A DNA stretch of 64,000 bases from CAZAKZ01 sp964485695 (lineage in GTDB: Bacteria; Planctomycetota; JAFGQW01): positions 1-64,000 of the forward strand of contig CAZAKZ010000006.1 in assembly GCA_964485695.1 (NCBI GenBank), read 5' to 3'. Under the pieces are notes generated by a model. The model searched no databases, was not told where the DNA came from, and saw nothing but the letters and a program-made list of their open reading frames with translations. Positions 53,145 through 63,765 of the stretch are shown in pieces (within the stretch, counting starts at the first letter, position 1; every line of letters starts with the position of its first letter). Made by a program: the position numbers and the translations under genes.

Positions 53145-54968
53145 ATGGTGCACAGGATCTTCCGCGGCTTTCTGATTCTCGTTGTCATCGGCGGGGTCGC
53201 TGCTCTGACGTGGTACGCGTTCAAGGACCCGACAGAGGAGCCCTCCTTCGGCGGCGAGGTGAAGCAGGCCCGGGATGCGGACACTCCGGAGGAGAAGCCC
53301 GATCCTCCGCCTGTACCGAGAAGGCGGAAACAGGACACGCCTGCGCCTCTCACTCTCAAGAAGGCCGCTCCCGCGCCGTCTGGATCCGAAGAACGCATGG
53401 TCCTTTGCCTCGTGAACCGCGGCGACCGGACGCCCCTGGCCTGCGTCACGGCCGAGATCGAGGGCAACTGCTACGTCACGACCCTGGAAGGAAAGGTCGC
53501 CCTGCCTCCGAAGTGGCGCTTCAAGATTTCTGTTCCCGGGTACGTGAATGCACAGATCAGCATCCGGGGCTACCGGAAGGCCCTGACGGAACCGATCGTG
53601 GTTCCACTCTCCCCCGCGGGCACGATCCAGGGCGTCGTCCGTTCCGCCGGGAGCAGGCCAGTCAGAAAGGCGGACATCCGGTTCAGTCTCCGGAGGCTCA
53701 GGGAATCGCTCTCCAACGTGGCGACCATCTACTGTCCTTACGGGCGCATGAGAACCGAGACCGACAACGCAGGTCGATTCTGCATGTCGGGATTTCCTCC
53801 GGACACCCCCGTTTACGCCTCCATCCAGACCGGTGTCATCGCGAAGTTCCGGGTGAAGGAGCCCGTGGTTCTCCGGCCCGGCGAGGTGCGCGAGGTGGTG
53901 TGGACCATTCCCGGGCAGTGCTACCTCCTCGGTGTGGTACGGGACCAGGGCGGCAGGGCCGTTGCCGACGCCAAGGTGTGGCTCCATGGAGGCGATGCCG
54001 AGAGCTACATCGGGAACACCGACACCGACAAAATAGGGAAGTTCAGCTTCGGCGCCGTGCGCCTCGGCGCCTACCGGATCGAGGTGGAATCGAAGAAGAA
54101 ACCGGCGGACTTCCCGGTGGCAAAGGAGGCCGTGGAGATGACCCGCTTTGACGTCGAGGTCTTCAAGACCCTCGTCGTTTACCGGAATCTGTTCATCCGG
54201 GGGCGGGTGGTGGGGCCGGGCGGGGAGCCCCTCAAGGGTATCCAGGTCTCGACGGCTCGATCCGAGGGCGACAAACTCGGTTACTTCGGCACCCAGACCG
54301 AGAGCCGGCTGGACGGGTCCTTCGATCTGGGCCCGCTCGCCCTGGGTGTCCACGAGGTCCGGGCCGAGGGGTGGGGAAAATACGCCGATGCGCCGCCCAG
54401 GCAGGTGCAGGCGGGCACCATGGGCGTGGAGATCCGTCTTCCTCTGGTCTCGAAAGCAAAGGGAATGACGGTGGACAGCCGGACCGGAAAGCCCGTTGCA
54501 TGTAACGTGCAGATCTACCGCAAGGAGTTCTGGGCCTGGTACTCCACCACCAGCGGCGCCGACGACGGAGTCTTCGAGTTCGAAGACCTGGAGCCGGGCA
54601 CGTACGACGTGTTTGCCGTGTCGAAATCGGGTCTGGTCGGCGGAAGGGGAGCGGTGCGAATCCGGGAGGGGGACCGTATCGGGAACCTCACGATCAAGGT
54701 ATCGCCGTCCGGAATCCTGGTCGCCCGGATCCGGGGGACCGGAGGGAAACCGAAGAAGTTCAAGCTGCGGTACAAGATCACGGTGTGGCGGGGGGGAGAG
54801 ACCATCCACTCCGAGGTGGTGAAGAGGGCGTCCTCTGAGATCAGGGTTCCGGCCGGCAGGGTGCGGATCTGTCTGGCCAGTCTTGAGGACGAGCAGAAAA
54901 CCTGGGCCGTTCCTGTGGATGTCGTTCCCGGAGAGCGTCGGGAGGTCAACTTCACCCTGCCGGATTGA
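53145..54968 (+). CDS. Membrane-anchored protein with repeated carboxypeptidase-regulatory-like domains
   Basis: 607 residues. A single N-terminal membrane helix (IFRGFLILVVIGGVAALTWYAF) and a charged, Pro-rich linker (to about residue 90) lead into five or so beta-sandwich domains of the CarboxypepD_reg type. Typical turns are LSPAGTIQGVVRSAGSRPVRKADI, YLLGVVRDQGGRAVADAKVWL and FIRGRVVGPGGEPLKGIQV. These are prealbumin-like folds used in adhesion or as structural modules outside the cell; no catalytic motif is seen. ATG 53145 with GGGGA upstream is preferred over the in-frame GTG 53139. Same architecture as the 59517 gene. Its stop lies 2 bp from the end of the convergent SDR gene. Confidence 0.78.
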   Translation: MVHRIFRGFLILVVIGGVAALTWYAFKDPTEEPSFGGEVKQARDADTPEEKPDPPPVPRRRKQDTPAPLTLKKAAPAPSGSEERMVLCLVNRGDRTPLACVTAEIEGNCYVTTLEGKVALPPKWRFKISVPGYVNAQISIRGYRKALTEPIVVPLSPAGTIQGVVRSAGSRPVRKADIRFSLRRLRESLSNVATIYCPYGRMRTETDNAGRFCMSGFPPDTPVYASIQTGVIAKFRVKEPVVLRPGEVREVVWTIPGQCYLLGVVRDQGGRAVADAKVWLHGGDAESYIGNTDTDKIGKFSFGAVRLGAYRIEVESKKKPADFPVAKEAVEMTRFDVEVFKTLVVYRNLFIRGRVVGPGGEPLKGIQVSTARSEGDKLGYFGTQTESRLDGSFDLGPLALGVHEVRAEGWGKYADAPPRQVQAGTMGVEIRLPLVSKAKGMTVDSRTGKPVACNVQIYRKEFWAWYSTTSGADDGVFEFEDLEPGTYDVFAVSKSGLVGGRGAVRIREGDRIGNLTIKVSPSGILVARIRGTGGKPKKFKLRYKITVWRGGETIHSEVVKRASSEIRVPAGRVRICLASLEDEQKTWAVPVDVVPGERREVNFTLPD

Positions 54969-54970
54969 AA

Positions 54971-55759
54971 TCAGATCGTCGAGGTCAGGCCGCCGTCCAC
55001 GGGGATGCTCACGCCGTTCAAGTACGCTGCTGCGGGCGAGGCCAGAAAGCCCACCATGGCCGCCACCTCGGACGGATTGGCGAATCGACCTGCGGGCACC
55101 TTGGCCTTCATCCGCTCGTGCATGGCTTCCTCGCTAACGCCCGCATTTTCCGCCATGGATTTCAGAACGCTCTTCAAACGCTCGGTCAGGGTGAATCCCG
55201 GCAGCACGTTGTTGACGGTGATGCCGAACCGGGCCACCTCGCCGGAAAGGGTCTTGGCCCAGCCGGCCACGGCACCGCGGGCGGTGTTGGATACGCCCAG
55301 GTCCGGGATGGGTTGGCGCACCGAGGTGGAGACGATATTGACGATGCGGCCGTACCCCTCGTCCTTCATGCCCGGCACCACGGCTCGGGCCAGGACCTGG
55401 TTGCAGATGAGGTGCTGGGTGAATGCCGTGCGGAATGCCTCGGCTTCTGCCTCGAGGATCGGGCCCGGCGGCGGGCCGCCCGTGTTGTTGACCAGGATGT
55501 GGAAAGGCCCGTTCTCCCGGATCCGGGCCTGCACCTTGGCCTCGAGGTCAGTCGGGTCGTTCCAGTCGGCAACGAGGATACCGTGGGTGAGGCCGGCCAC
55601 CGGGGGCAGCGCGTTCCGGCGCTCCTCCAGCGTCTGCCGGTTCCGGGCCGCCAGGGTCACCCCGGCGCCGAGGCCGGCCAGAACCCCGGCGCAGGCCAGG
55701 CCGATGCCCCGGGTGCTTCCGCAGACCAGGGCCCTTTTTCCGTCCAGGTGGATGTTCAT
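54971..55759 (-). CDS. SDR-family oxidoreductase with altered catalytic residues
   Basis: 262-residue short-chain dehydrogenase/reductase fold. The nucleotide-binding loop is GSTRGIGLACA (TGxxxGIG class, about residues 14-24), with the NNTGG strand motif (LVNNTGGPPPG) and the PG block after the active-site helix (NVLPGFTLT). Where the catalytic Tyr-x-x-x-Lys should be, the sequence reads GVSNTARGAVAGW, with Ser-Asn-Thr-Ala-Arg, so classical hydride-transfer chemistry is doubtful. A divergent SDR subfamily with this SNTAR pattern is plausible. ATG 55759. It shares its upstream region with the divergently read rpiA. Confidence 0.88.
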   Translation of the reverse strand: MNIHLDGKRALVCGSTRGIGLACAGVLAGLGAGVTLAARNRQTLEERRNALPPVAGLTHGILVADWNDPTDLEAKVQARIRENGPFHILVNNTGGPPPGPILEAEAEAFRTAFTQHLICNQVLARAVVPGMKDEGYGRIVNIVSTSVRQPIPDLGVSNTARGAVAGWAKTLSGEVARFGITVNNVLPGFTLTERLKSVLKSMAENAGVSEEAMHERMKAKVPAGRFANPSEVAAMVGFLASPAAAYLNGVSIPVDGGLTSTI

Positions 55760-55909
55760 GGGGATGCCTTTCGATCCGGAGAGTATGGCATCCCCGTCGA
55801 TTCTCCGAAAGCCCCTGGAAATGCCCGTCGAGATTGCGGATATTTACCCCTCGAAGTTCGGTTTCCACAGACAACCGCCGGGATCCGTCCGGCCCAGGAG
55901 AATCCGGGA

Positions 55910-56605
55910 ATGGATGACAACACAACCCTCAAGCTGAAAGCCGCCGCCGCGGCCGTCGATCTCGTCGAGTCCGGAATGATCGTGGGACTGGGTCACGGGT
56001 CCACCGCAGCCCTGGCCTACCAGCGCCTCATACAGGTGATGCTGGCCGGCCGGCTCCAGGACATCCTCGGCATCCCCTGTTCCAGCGTGACGGAACGGGA
56101 GGCGCAGGCGCTGGACATTCCACTCACGACCCTCGAGGCGCATCCGGTCATCGATCTCACCATCGACGGTGCCGACGAGGTGGACGAGAACCTGAACCTG
56201 ATCAAGGGGGGCGGCGGGGCGCTGCTCCGGGAGAAGATCGTGGCCCAGGCCTCGAAGCGCGAGGTCATCGTGGTGGACCCCAGCAAGGTCTCCACGAAGC
56301 TGGGCGAGAAGTGGGCCGTGCCCGTGGAGGTGATACCCTTCGGATGGGGCACCCAGAAAGTGTTCCTGGAATCCCTGGGCGCCGAGGTGACGGTGCGCGA
56401 GGCGGAGGGTGGCGAGCCTTTTCTCAGCGATCAGGGCAACATGATCCTGGACGCGAAATTCGGGCCCATCGACGACCCGGCCGGCCTGGCCGCGACACTG
56501 AAGGCACGCACCGGCATCGTGGAACATGGCCTCTTCGTGGGCCTGGCCACAGACGTCATCGTGGGAAAGAGCCCGTACAAGGTGGAGCATCTGAAGCGGG
56601 AGTGA
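55910..56605 (+). CDS. rpiA: Ribose-5-phosphate isomerase A
   Basis: 231 residues. Interconverts ribose-5-phosphate and ribulose-5-phosphate in the pentose phosphate pathway (cytoplasm). Family motifs in order: GLGHGSTAALA (phosphate loop), SSVTEREAQ, the catalytic TIDGADEVDENLNLIKGGGGALLREKIVA containing the acidic base and Lys, VDPSKVSTKLG and VEVIPFGW. The length matches bacterial RpiA. ATG 55910 is preceded by CAGGAGAA. The long upstream open extension in the same frame lies over the SDR gene and is not part of it. Confidence 0.95.
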   Translation: MDDNTTLKLKAAAAAVDLVESGMIVGLGHGSTAALAYQRLIQVMLAGRLQDILGIPCSSVTEREAQALDIPLTTLEAHPVIDLTIDGADEVDENLNLIKGGGGALLREKIVAQASKREVIVVDPSKVSTKLGEKWAVPVEVIPFGWGTQKVFLESLGAEVTVREAEGGEPFLSDQGNMILDAKFGPIDDPAGLAATLKARTGIVEHGLFVGLATDVIVGKSPYKVEHLKRE

Positions 56606-56607
56606 AA

Positions 56608-58302
<1,695 letters not shown>

Positions 58303-58341
58303 GGAAGCCGGCTCCTTTCAGCGCAGGAACGATCCATGTCG

Positions 58342-59328
58342 CTACGTCTTGAGGTCGATGCGCTCGTCGTTGAACAGGTGCAGGAAACCGGGCGGCACGC
58401 GGCCGTCCAGAACCACTCCTGCGATGTAGACGGCGACACCGGCCAGAGCCGGTATGTTGGGCACCACCAACTTTGCCGTCGCCTTGCCGCTCCCGTCCAG
58501 GGTGCCGAAGAAGCTATCGAATATGCCCGGCAGCGCAGGGGCCGCCGCCGTCAGGTGGTCGGGGACGATGGGGCTGAACCACCCGTTCGGAAGTCCGATC
58601 ATGCCGGGGAGCAAGGTGGGAAGAAGCATGTATTGAGCGCCGGCCGTCGGGGCGTAGAGGTCCAGGGGAATGGTGTGGCCGATGTTGGACCCGCCGAAGG
58701 TGCTGCGCCTGAAAATCACGGCGTCGAAGAACTTGATGTCGTCGATATAGCTGCCGTTCCAGGCGTATCCGCCGTAGGGCGATCCCGTGGTGGACAGCAC
58801 GGTGATGGCCAGCTCGTGGTCCCACTTGCCGTCCAGGGGATCGACGTCGAACTGGGCCCGCGCCTCCTGGCCCTGGGCCAGGATCCGGGCGGTCAGGTTC
58901 TTGGTGCGGTTGGTAAGCACGAAGAGGGTGCGCGACACTCCGGGGGCGTCGAGGATCAACACCTTGTAGGCGGCCAGGCCGCCCGAGCTGGCGCCGTAGG
59001 CCCGGATGCCGCTCGACTTGCCGGTTTCCCAGCGAAAGAGAGCGCCTCCGTTGCAGGTGTTGGAGACGCCTGTGGCCTTCACCTCGATGGCGCCCGTGTA
59101 AGCGCTGCTGCCCGTGCGCGTGAGATACTTGTGGCCGGTGCCGGTGCTCTCCGCCCTCTTGTCCCCACCCCCGATGTCCTTCACGGTCCAGGTGCCGACG
59201 TGCTGGGTCCAGCCGGGAATGGGGCTCCCGACCACGGCGAACGGTTCGTAGTCCACCTGGGCCGGGAGGGATATTGCCGCGAGAGCCAGGATCAGGATGA
59301 GTGGTGTGATGCCTTTGAGACCGGCCAT
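58342..59328 (-). CDS. Secreted protein with LamG/concanavalin-like and shared C-terminal beta domains
   Basis: 328 residues. After the signal peptide (MAGLKGITPLILILALAAISLPAQ) comes a lectin-like beta-sandwich (about 25-205: WTQHVGTWTVKDIGGGDKRAE, GGALFRWETGKSSGIRAYG, KWDHELAITVLSTT). This resembles domains of the LamG/DUF1080 sort, found in many planctomycete exported proteins. The C-terminal 120 residues are the recurrent domain (FFGTLDGSGKATAKLVVPNIPALAGVAVYIAG). Binding role presumed, no catalytic motif. ATG 59328 follows AAAGGAGGAC. It lies 39 bp upstream of ggt on the same strand and may form an operon with it. Confidence 0.8.
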   Translation of the reverse strand: MAGLKGITPLILILALAAISLPAQVDYEPFAVVGSPIPGWTQHVGTWTVKDIGGGDKRAESTGTGHKYLTRTGSSAYTGAIEVKATGVSNTCNGGALFRWETGKSSGIRAYGASSGGLAAYKVLILDAPGVSRTLFVLTNRTKNLTARILAQGQEARAQFDVDPLDGKWDHELAITVLSTTGSPYGGYAWNGSYIDDIKFFDAVIFRRSTFGGSNIGHTIPLDLYAPTAGAQYMLLPTLLPGMIGLPNGWFSPIVPDHLTAAAPALPGIFDSFFGTLDGSGKATAKLVVPNIPALAGVAVYIAGVVLDGRVPPGFLHLFNDERIDLKT

Positions 59329-59516
59329 GGAGTCCTCCTTTCCGGACTTGACACTGTGGATACGCTTTCTTCATTGTTGCCGGACGGAGCCCGAGCACAA
59401 GCAATTTCAAGACAAAAATCCCTGGATTCGGCAATCCGAGAGGGGGAAAGGCCGCTGGATTCCGTAGCAGTGGATATTGAGCCCCCCGCAAGTGGAAGTG
59501 CCGGCAATCGGGAGTC

Positions 59517-62240
59517 ATGGCCTTGAGCACTTGGCTGAAGTTCGGAGTGGCCCTCGTGGTGATCCTGGCCGCTATCCTCCTCCTCTGGTCCCTCGAATCC
59601 AGGCCTGACTTGCCGGAGATCCCGATGCGGGAAAGCCCCTCCGCGGATTCGTCTGTCGAGCCCGCCCTGTCTCCGACCCCTCGACCGTCGGTGGTGACTC
59701 AGTCGCGTCCCCTGCCTGAAGACGCTCCGGCTGAGCGCACCACCGACACGCCCGTGGCGACCGTCACCCTCCTGGGCCGCTGCGTGGATGCAGAAACCAC
59801 GGCGCCCCTGGCCGGATGTACAGTTCAGGTGACGGCCAGGCGGATTTATAAATCCGCACTGGGGTATGAACAGATGCCCGCTGACCTCGAGGACTACCTG
59901 GTCGAGGCCGGAGAGATCCGGTGGCAGGATCCCGACCCGGTCACCACGGGCCTTGACGGCCGGTTCCGGTTCGAGCTGCCCAGTCCACCTCCAGTTCCGA
60001 TCGAGGTCTTCGCCCGGAAAAAGGGCCGGACACCCGCGAAAGGACGCTGGAAGAAGCTCCACTCCGGAGCGACCGAGGACGTGGGGGACATTCCCCTGGC
60101 CCGCGGCACGGAAATTTCCGGCCTGGTCGCGGACCAGGGGGGGCAAACCCAGCCCCATGCCGTGATCCATCTCTACCGCTACTTGCCAAGCAAGGCCCGG
60201 TTTCTGACCCCCCGTGATTTCAAGACCCGGAGCCGGGAGGACGGCCGGTTCCGGTTTCCGTTTCCTGTGCCTCCCGGTTCCTGGACGGTCCGCGTCCGAG
60301 GTCGCTACCTGGCCGGTGAGTCCGAGATCGACATTCCGGCCGGAACTCCGCAGCGCCTCCTGGACCTGGTGGTCAAGGTGCTCCCTTTCATCACGGGCCT
60401 GGTGGTGGATGAGACCGGCCGGCCGGTGTCCGGGGTGTGGGTCGACTTCCATCCCACCGGCCCGGGTGGGCGATACTTCGCCAACCTGACCGGACCGGGC
60501 GGTTCCTTCCGGCTGGAACGCCGGCCCGAGGATCCTGCGGAGCCGGTGGCTCTCACCGCAGTTCGGGAGGGGTACGAAGTCGTGTGGCGTCAGGGTGAGT
60601 ACGCCTGGGGAACCACCGGCGTCAAGGTGGTCCTGGCTCGTGGCCTCCAGGTTCCGATCCGGGTGACCGACGTCGCCACCGGGCAGCCGGTGGAGCGTTT
60701 CGGAGTCCGGTTCTTTTCCACCAAGAAGGATCAGGGGTGGCTTCACCAGCCGCACCGCAGGCTGCGTCTCTCCGGCAGGCATCCGGAGGGCCGCATTGTA
60801 CTGCCCGGGGTGCGGCGTGGTCCCAATGTATTGATGGTCCAGCCCATGGACGGAGAGCATCTGCAGAGTCCCTGGCACCACTTCGAGGCCGGAACCGGTG
60901 GTGCATCCCTCCAGGTCATCCCTCTGGCCCGGCCGGTGAATCGAGAGCTCCTCGTTGTCCGGAAGGATGGAACTCCCGTCGAGGGTTCCAGGGTGCAGCT
61001 CGTCCGCCCACCGGACGGATCCACGGCCATCGACGTGGATACCGAGGCAGGCAAACCCGGGCGGCTGACGCACCTTCCCCAGGATCAACTTGCACTGATC
61101 CTGTTTCAGAGCGACACCGACGAAAAGGGTGAAGTCCTGCTGCAGGGGCCGCCGGGCGAACGCCTGGCCCTCCGGATCTCCGGGCCGAGTCACCTGACGA
61201 AGGTTGTGAACGACGTCGTGGTCGGAGGCAATGCCGGTCCGTTGCGCGTGGAGGTGGACGGCGGAGCAACGCTTCTCGGACGGATCCAACCCCTCGCCTT
61301 TCTGACGCGACTCCGATCCGGGACCGGGCAAAAGTCCCGGGAGTCCTTGCGGCCCGGCATCCGGCTGCTGAAACCGCACACCCGGGGCGCCACGTTCAGC
61401 AAGGCCGGCCTGGAGGCCCCCATCGAGGAAGACGGACGGGTCCAGTCCGCCTCGGTGAGCCCGGGCACATGGGACCTCTTCTTCACTTGTTCGCTGGATT
61501 CGGGGCCCATGGGAAAGGGAATCTCTTTCCGGGTCAATCAACGCCTCGGGTGCGTGCGAGATCTGAAGCTGGGGGAGACCCGGCGACTCGAACTGGACCT
61601 GAGCGACTGGGTGCCGGGGCGCCTGGAGGGGCGGATCTTCCTGAACGAGAAGCCTCTGGCCAACAGGGCGGTGACCTTCACCGGCACTCGACCTGATGGC
61701 ATCGGCCCCGGGAAGCCGGTCCTGGCGCGCACCGTGACCACGGACGACAAGGGATATTACGTCCTCGACCTCTTTCCCGGCCTCTACCGGCCGCGCATCC
61801 GCATGAAGAGCAAGACCGCGCTCCTGTTCGGAAATCACCTCGAGGCCGAGCATGCCATCGCCGTTCTGCCAGGAGCCTGGGTTTACCGGGATGTTCACCT
61901 GCGAAGAGGCCGTCTTTGTCTCCAGGTCACGGGATCCGACGGCGTCACGCCCCTCCCGGGCATCCAGCTCTGCTGGCGGTTTCAGTCCCGGGACGACCTG
62001 AACTTCATTCCTGTAACGGACGAGAACGGCCGCCTGACCCTGGACAACCTGCCGCAGGGCACCCTGGTGTTCCTGACCTGGCCCGGTCACCTCGCGGCAA
62101 AGGGGCCGCGGCGAGAATACCTGCGCGAGAATCCCAAGACCTGGAGGCAGGCCCTGATCCAGGTCGGCGTCGTGACTCTGGAGTCGGACGGGAAGGAACT
62201 CGAGCGGAAGCTGGTCCTGCCCGCCGGAGCCGGGTATTGA
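59517..62240 (+). CDS. Large membrane-anchored carboxypeptidase-regulatory-repeat protein
   Basis: 907 residues. It has an N-terminal membrane helix (residues about 7-25), a low-complexity Pro/Ser linker (RESPSADSSVEPALSPTPRPS) and then at least six prealbumin-like beta domains. Recognisable strand-turn motifs are VTLLGRCVDAETTAPLAGCTVQV, EISGLVADQGGQTQPHAVIHLY, FITGLVVDETGRPVSGVWVDF and GRLEGRIFLNEKPLANRAV. The architecture matches the 53145 gene at larger size, so the two are probably distant paralogues of a surface scaffold. No enzyme motif. ATG 59517 with CGGGAG close upstream. Convergent with the HNH gene (23-bp gap). Confidence 0.8.
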   Translation: MALSTWLKFGVALVVILAAILLLWSLESRPDLPEIPMRESPSADSSVEPALSPTPRPSVVTQSRPLPEDAPAERTTDTPVATVTLLGRCVDAETTAPLAGCTVQVTARRIYKSALGYEQMPADLEDYLVEAGEIRWQDPDPVTTGLDGRFRFELPSPPPVPIEVFARKKGRTPAKGRWKKLHSGATEDVGDIPLARGTEISGLVADQGGQTQPHAVIHLYRYLPSKARFLTPRDFKTRSREDGRFRFPFPVPPGSWTVRVRGRYLAGESEIDIPAGTPQRLLDLVVKVLPFITGLVVDETGRPVSGVWVDFHPTGPGGRYFANLTGPGGSFRLERRPEDPAEPVALTAVREGYEVVWRQGEYAWGTTGVKVVLARGLQVPIRVTDVATGQPVERFGVRFFSTKKDQGWLHQPHRRLRLSGRHPEGRIVLPGVRRGPNVLMVQPMDGEHLQSPWHHFEAGTGGASLQVIPLARPVNRELLVVRKDGTPVEGSRVQLVRPPDGSTAIDVDTEAGKPGRLTHLPQDQLALILFQSDTDEKGEVLLQGPPGERLALRISGPSHLTKVVNDVVVGGNAGPLRVEVDGGATLLGRIQPLAFLTRLRSGTGQKSRESLRPGIRLLKPHTRGATFSKAGLEAPIEEDGRVQSASVSPGTWDLFFTCSLDSGPMGKGISFRVNQRLGCVRDLKLGETRRLELDLSDWVPGRLEGRIFLNEKPLANRAVTFTGTRPDGIGPGKPVLARTVTTDDKGYYVLDLFPGLYRPRIRMKSKTALLFGNHLEAEHAIAVLPGAWVYRDVHLRRGRLCLQVTGSDGVTPLPGIQLCWRFQSRDDLNFIPVTDENGRLTLDNLPQGTLVFLTWPGHLAAKGPRREYLRENPKTWRQALIQVGVVTLESDGKELERKLVLPAGAGY

Positions 62241-62263
62241 GTCGGGCGGAGAAATATAGACGC

Positions 62264-63565
62264 TTACTTCCTGAGCGCCTGAGCCAGAAGGGCCTCCTCC
62301 TCCAGGGCTTGCCCGTCTTTCGCAACCTCACTCCAGGCCCGCTCCACCCGGGCACGGGCTTCCCTGCTCGAGAAGCCCAGGCGCTTGAGCGCACTGGATA
62401 CCGTCTCGATGTCAGGGGTGTCTGCACATGCAGACACCGTGACCACCGGAATTTCCATGAGGGCGGCCGCGTCCGGAACGGAGTCCACGGCGATTCTCTC
62501 CGATCGGGACTTCCAGTTCAGTCCTGTATCCATATCCCCTGTGACCTCGAGAAGACCTGCGTGTAACAGCGCGTGGCACCGGGTGCATACAGCGACCTCG
62601 TTCACGGGATGAGTCCGGCCTCCGTGAGACTGGTACTGGATATGGTGCGCATGCAGCTTTCCCCGGTGGCCGCACCCGGGATTCTGACACATGCCTCCGT
62701 CGCGGAGCTTTACCCTACGGGCAAGAGCCATCGTGTTTGGCCGATCAAGGTCTTCTTCAAGGACATCCACTTCCGCGTCGCCACCCAGCCGATCCACGCT
62801 CTCGGGAGACATCTCGACCGGACCGTCCCCGGTCATTAGCTGCGTCCGCCGGCAGTCTGGACACTGGTGATATAGGATTGTGTACGGGCAATCACCTCGT
62901 TCCTTGCGTCCCGCCGGTGTCCCCTCGGAATCCGTTTTCAGAAATAGCTCCGCCATGTAGAGGAGCACGTCCTTTGGCTCCAGCCGCTCCTCTCCCATGG
63001 CCGGCGCGAATTCCGCGCCCGCTTTCTCGAGTGCTGTCTCCAGCCGCTCCTTTTCCTCCAGGGTCAGCTCCAGCGCGAACTTCACCGTCAGGTTGGGGAG
63101 GCCGTACCGGTCGGTGCGAGGGTGAGAGCGGTTTTTCCGGACGGCGTCCTGCACCTCGACACGGAGTTCATTGCAGGACCGGTCCCTGGCGAACTCTAAC
63201 CATGACTCCTCGGTATCGCTCTTGGCCACGCGTGTGATCAACTTCAGCGCGGACCATGAGAGCTTGCCGTCTTCAAACGCCTCCCGGCACAGGGGGAGTT
63301 CATCGATGATCTCCGCCACGCGCAGATGCTCGTAGGTCTCGGAGCGCTGCATGCCGAAGTGGCGCTCGGCATACTGCATGATGCTGGGATGCCCCAGTTG
63401 CAGGTACTGCCTGGATAATGAAAGGGCGGCGAGCAGACGGGCAAAACGTAGTCGGGCGCGGTTGCCGATGCGGAAGGCCTCGACCAGGTATTTGTGTATC
63501 TGATCGGCGGAGGCGAGCGGAACGACGGGAGAGGATAGGGTGGATGCCGGTGCGGGTGCGATCAT
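62264..63565 (-). CDS. HNH endonuclease with RuvA-C-like tail
   Basis: 433 residues. An N-terminal helical DUF222-like region (about 1-230) is followed by an HNH nuclease core with paired CxxC-type zinc ligands: RDGGMCQNPGCGHRGKLHAHHIQYQSHGG (catalytic HH) and VAVCTRCHALLHAG (about 290-345). A further pair, HQCPDCRR, lies at about 235. The last 45 residues (ETVSSALKRLGFSSREARARVERA) resemble domain III of RuvA, a three-helix module that contacts RuvB. The combination suggests DNA cleavage tied to a repair or mobile function, but no partner gene is near. GGAGGT before ATG 63565 fixes the start; an upstream in-frame start would add 31 non-conserved residues. Confidence 0.8.
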   Translation of the reverse strand: MIAPAPASTLSSPVVPLASADQIHKYLVEAFRIGNRARLRFARLLAALSLSRQYLQLGHPSIMQYAERHFGMQRSETYEHLRVAEIIDELPLCREAFEDGKLSWSALKLITRVAKSDTEESWLEFARDRSCNELRVEVQDAVRKNRSHPRTDRYGLPNLTVKFALELTLEEKERLETALEKAGAEFAPAMGEERLEPKDVLLYMAELFLKTDSEGTPAGRKERGDCPYTILYHQCPDCRRTQLMTGDGPVEMSPESVDRLGGDAEVDVLEEDLDRPNTMALARRVKLRDGGMCQNPGCGHRGKLHAHHIQYQSHGGRTHPVNEVAVCTRCHALLHAGLLEVTGDMDTGLNWKSRSERIAVDSVPDAAALMEIPVVTVSACADTPDIETVSSALKRLGFSSREARARVERAWSEVAKDGQALEEEALLAQALRK

Positions 63566-63765
63566 CGATAACCTCCAGGTGCAGCATGAATCACCATGCA
63601 GAATAGAAATGAAACGTTGATCGGGTGCGCACTGAAAACCCCAACACATCCCTAACAATAGTCACGGATAAATTGACTATTTTCATTGGAGAATTTCGCT
63701 TTCGTCCTTCTTTTTCGGTTGGGGTATGTAGGAACCAGTCGTTTGAATTTGAAGAATAGAGATCG

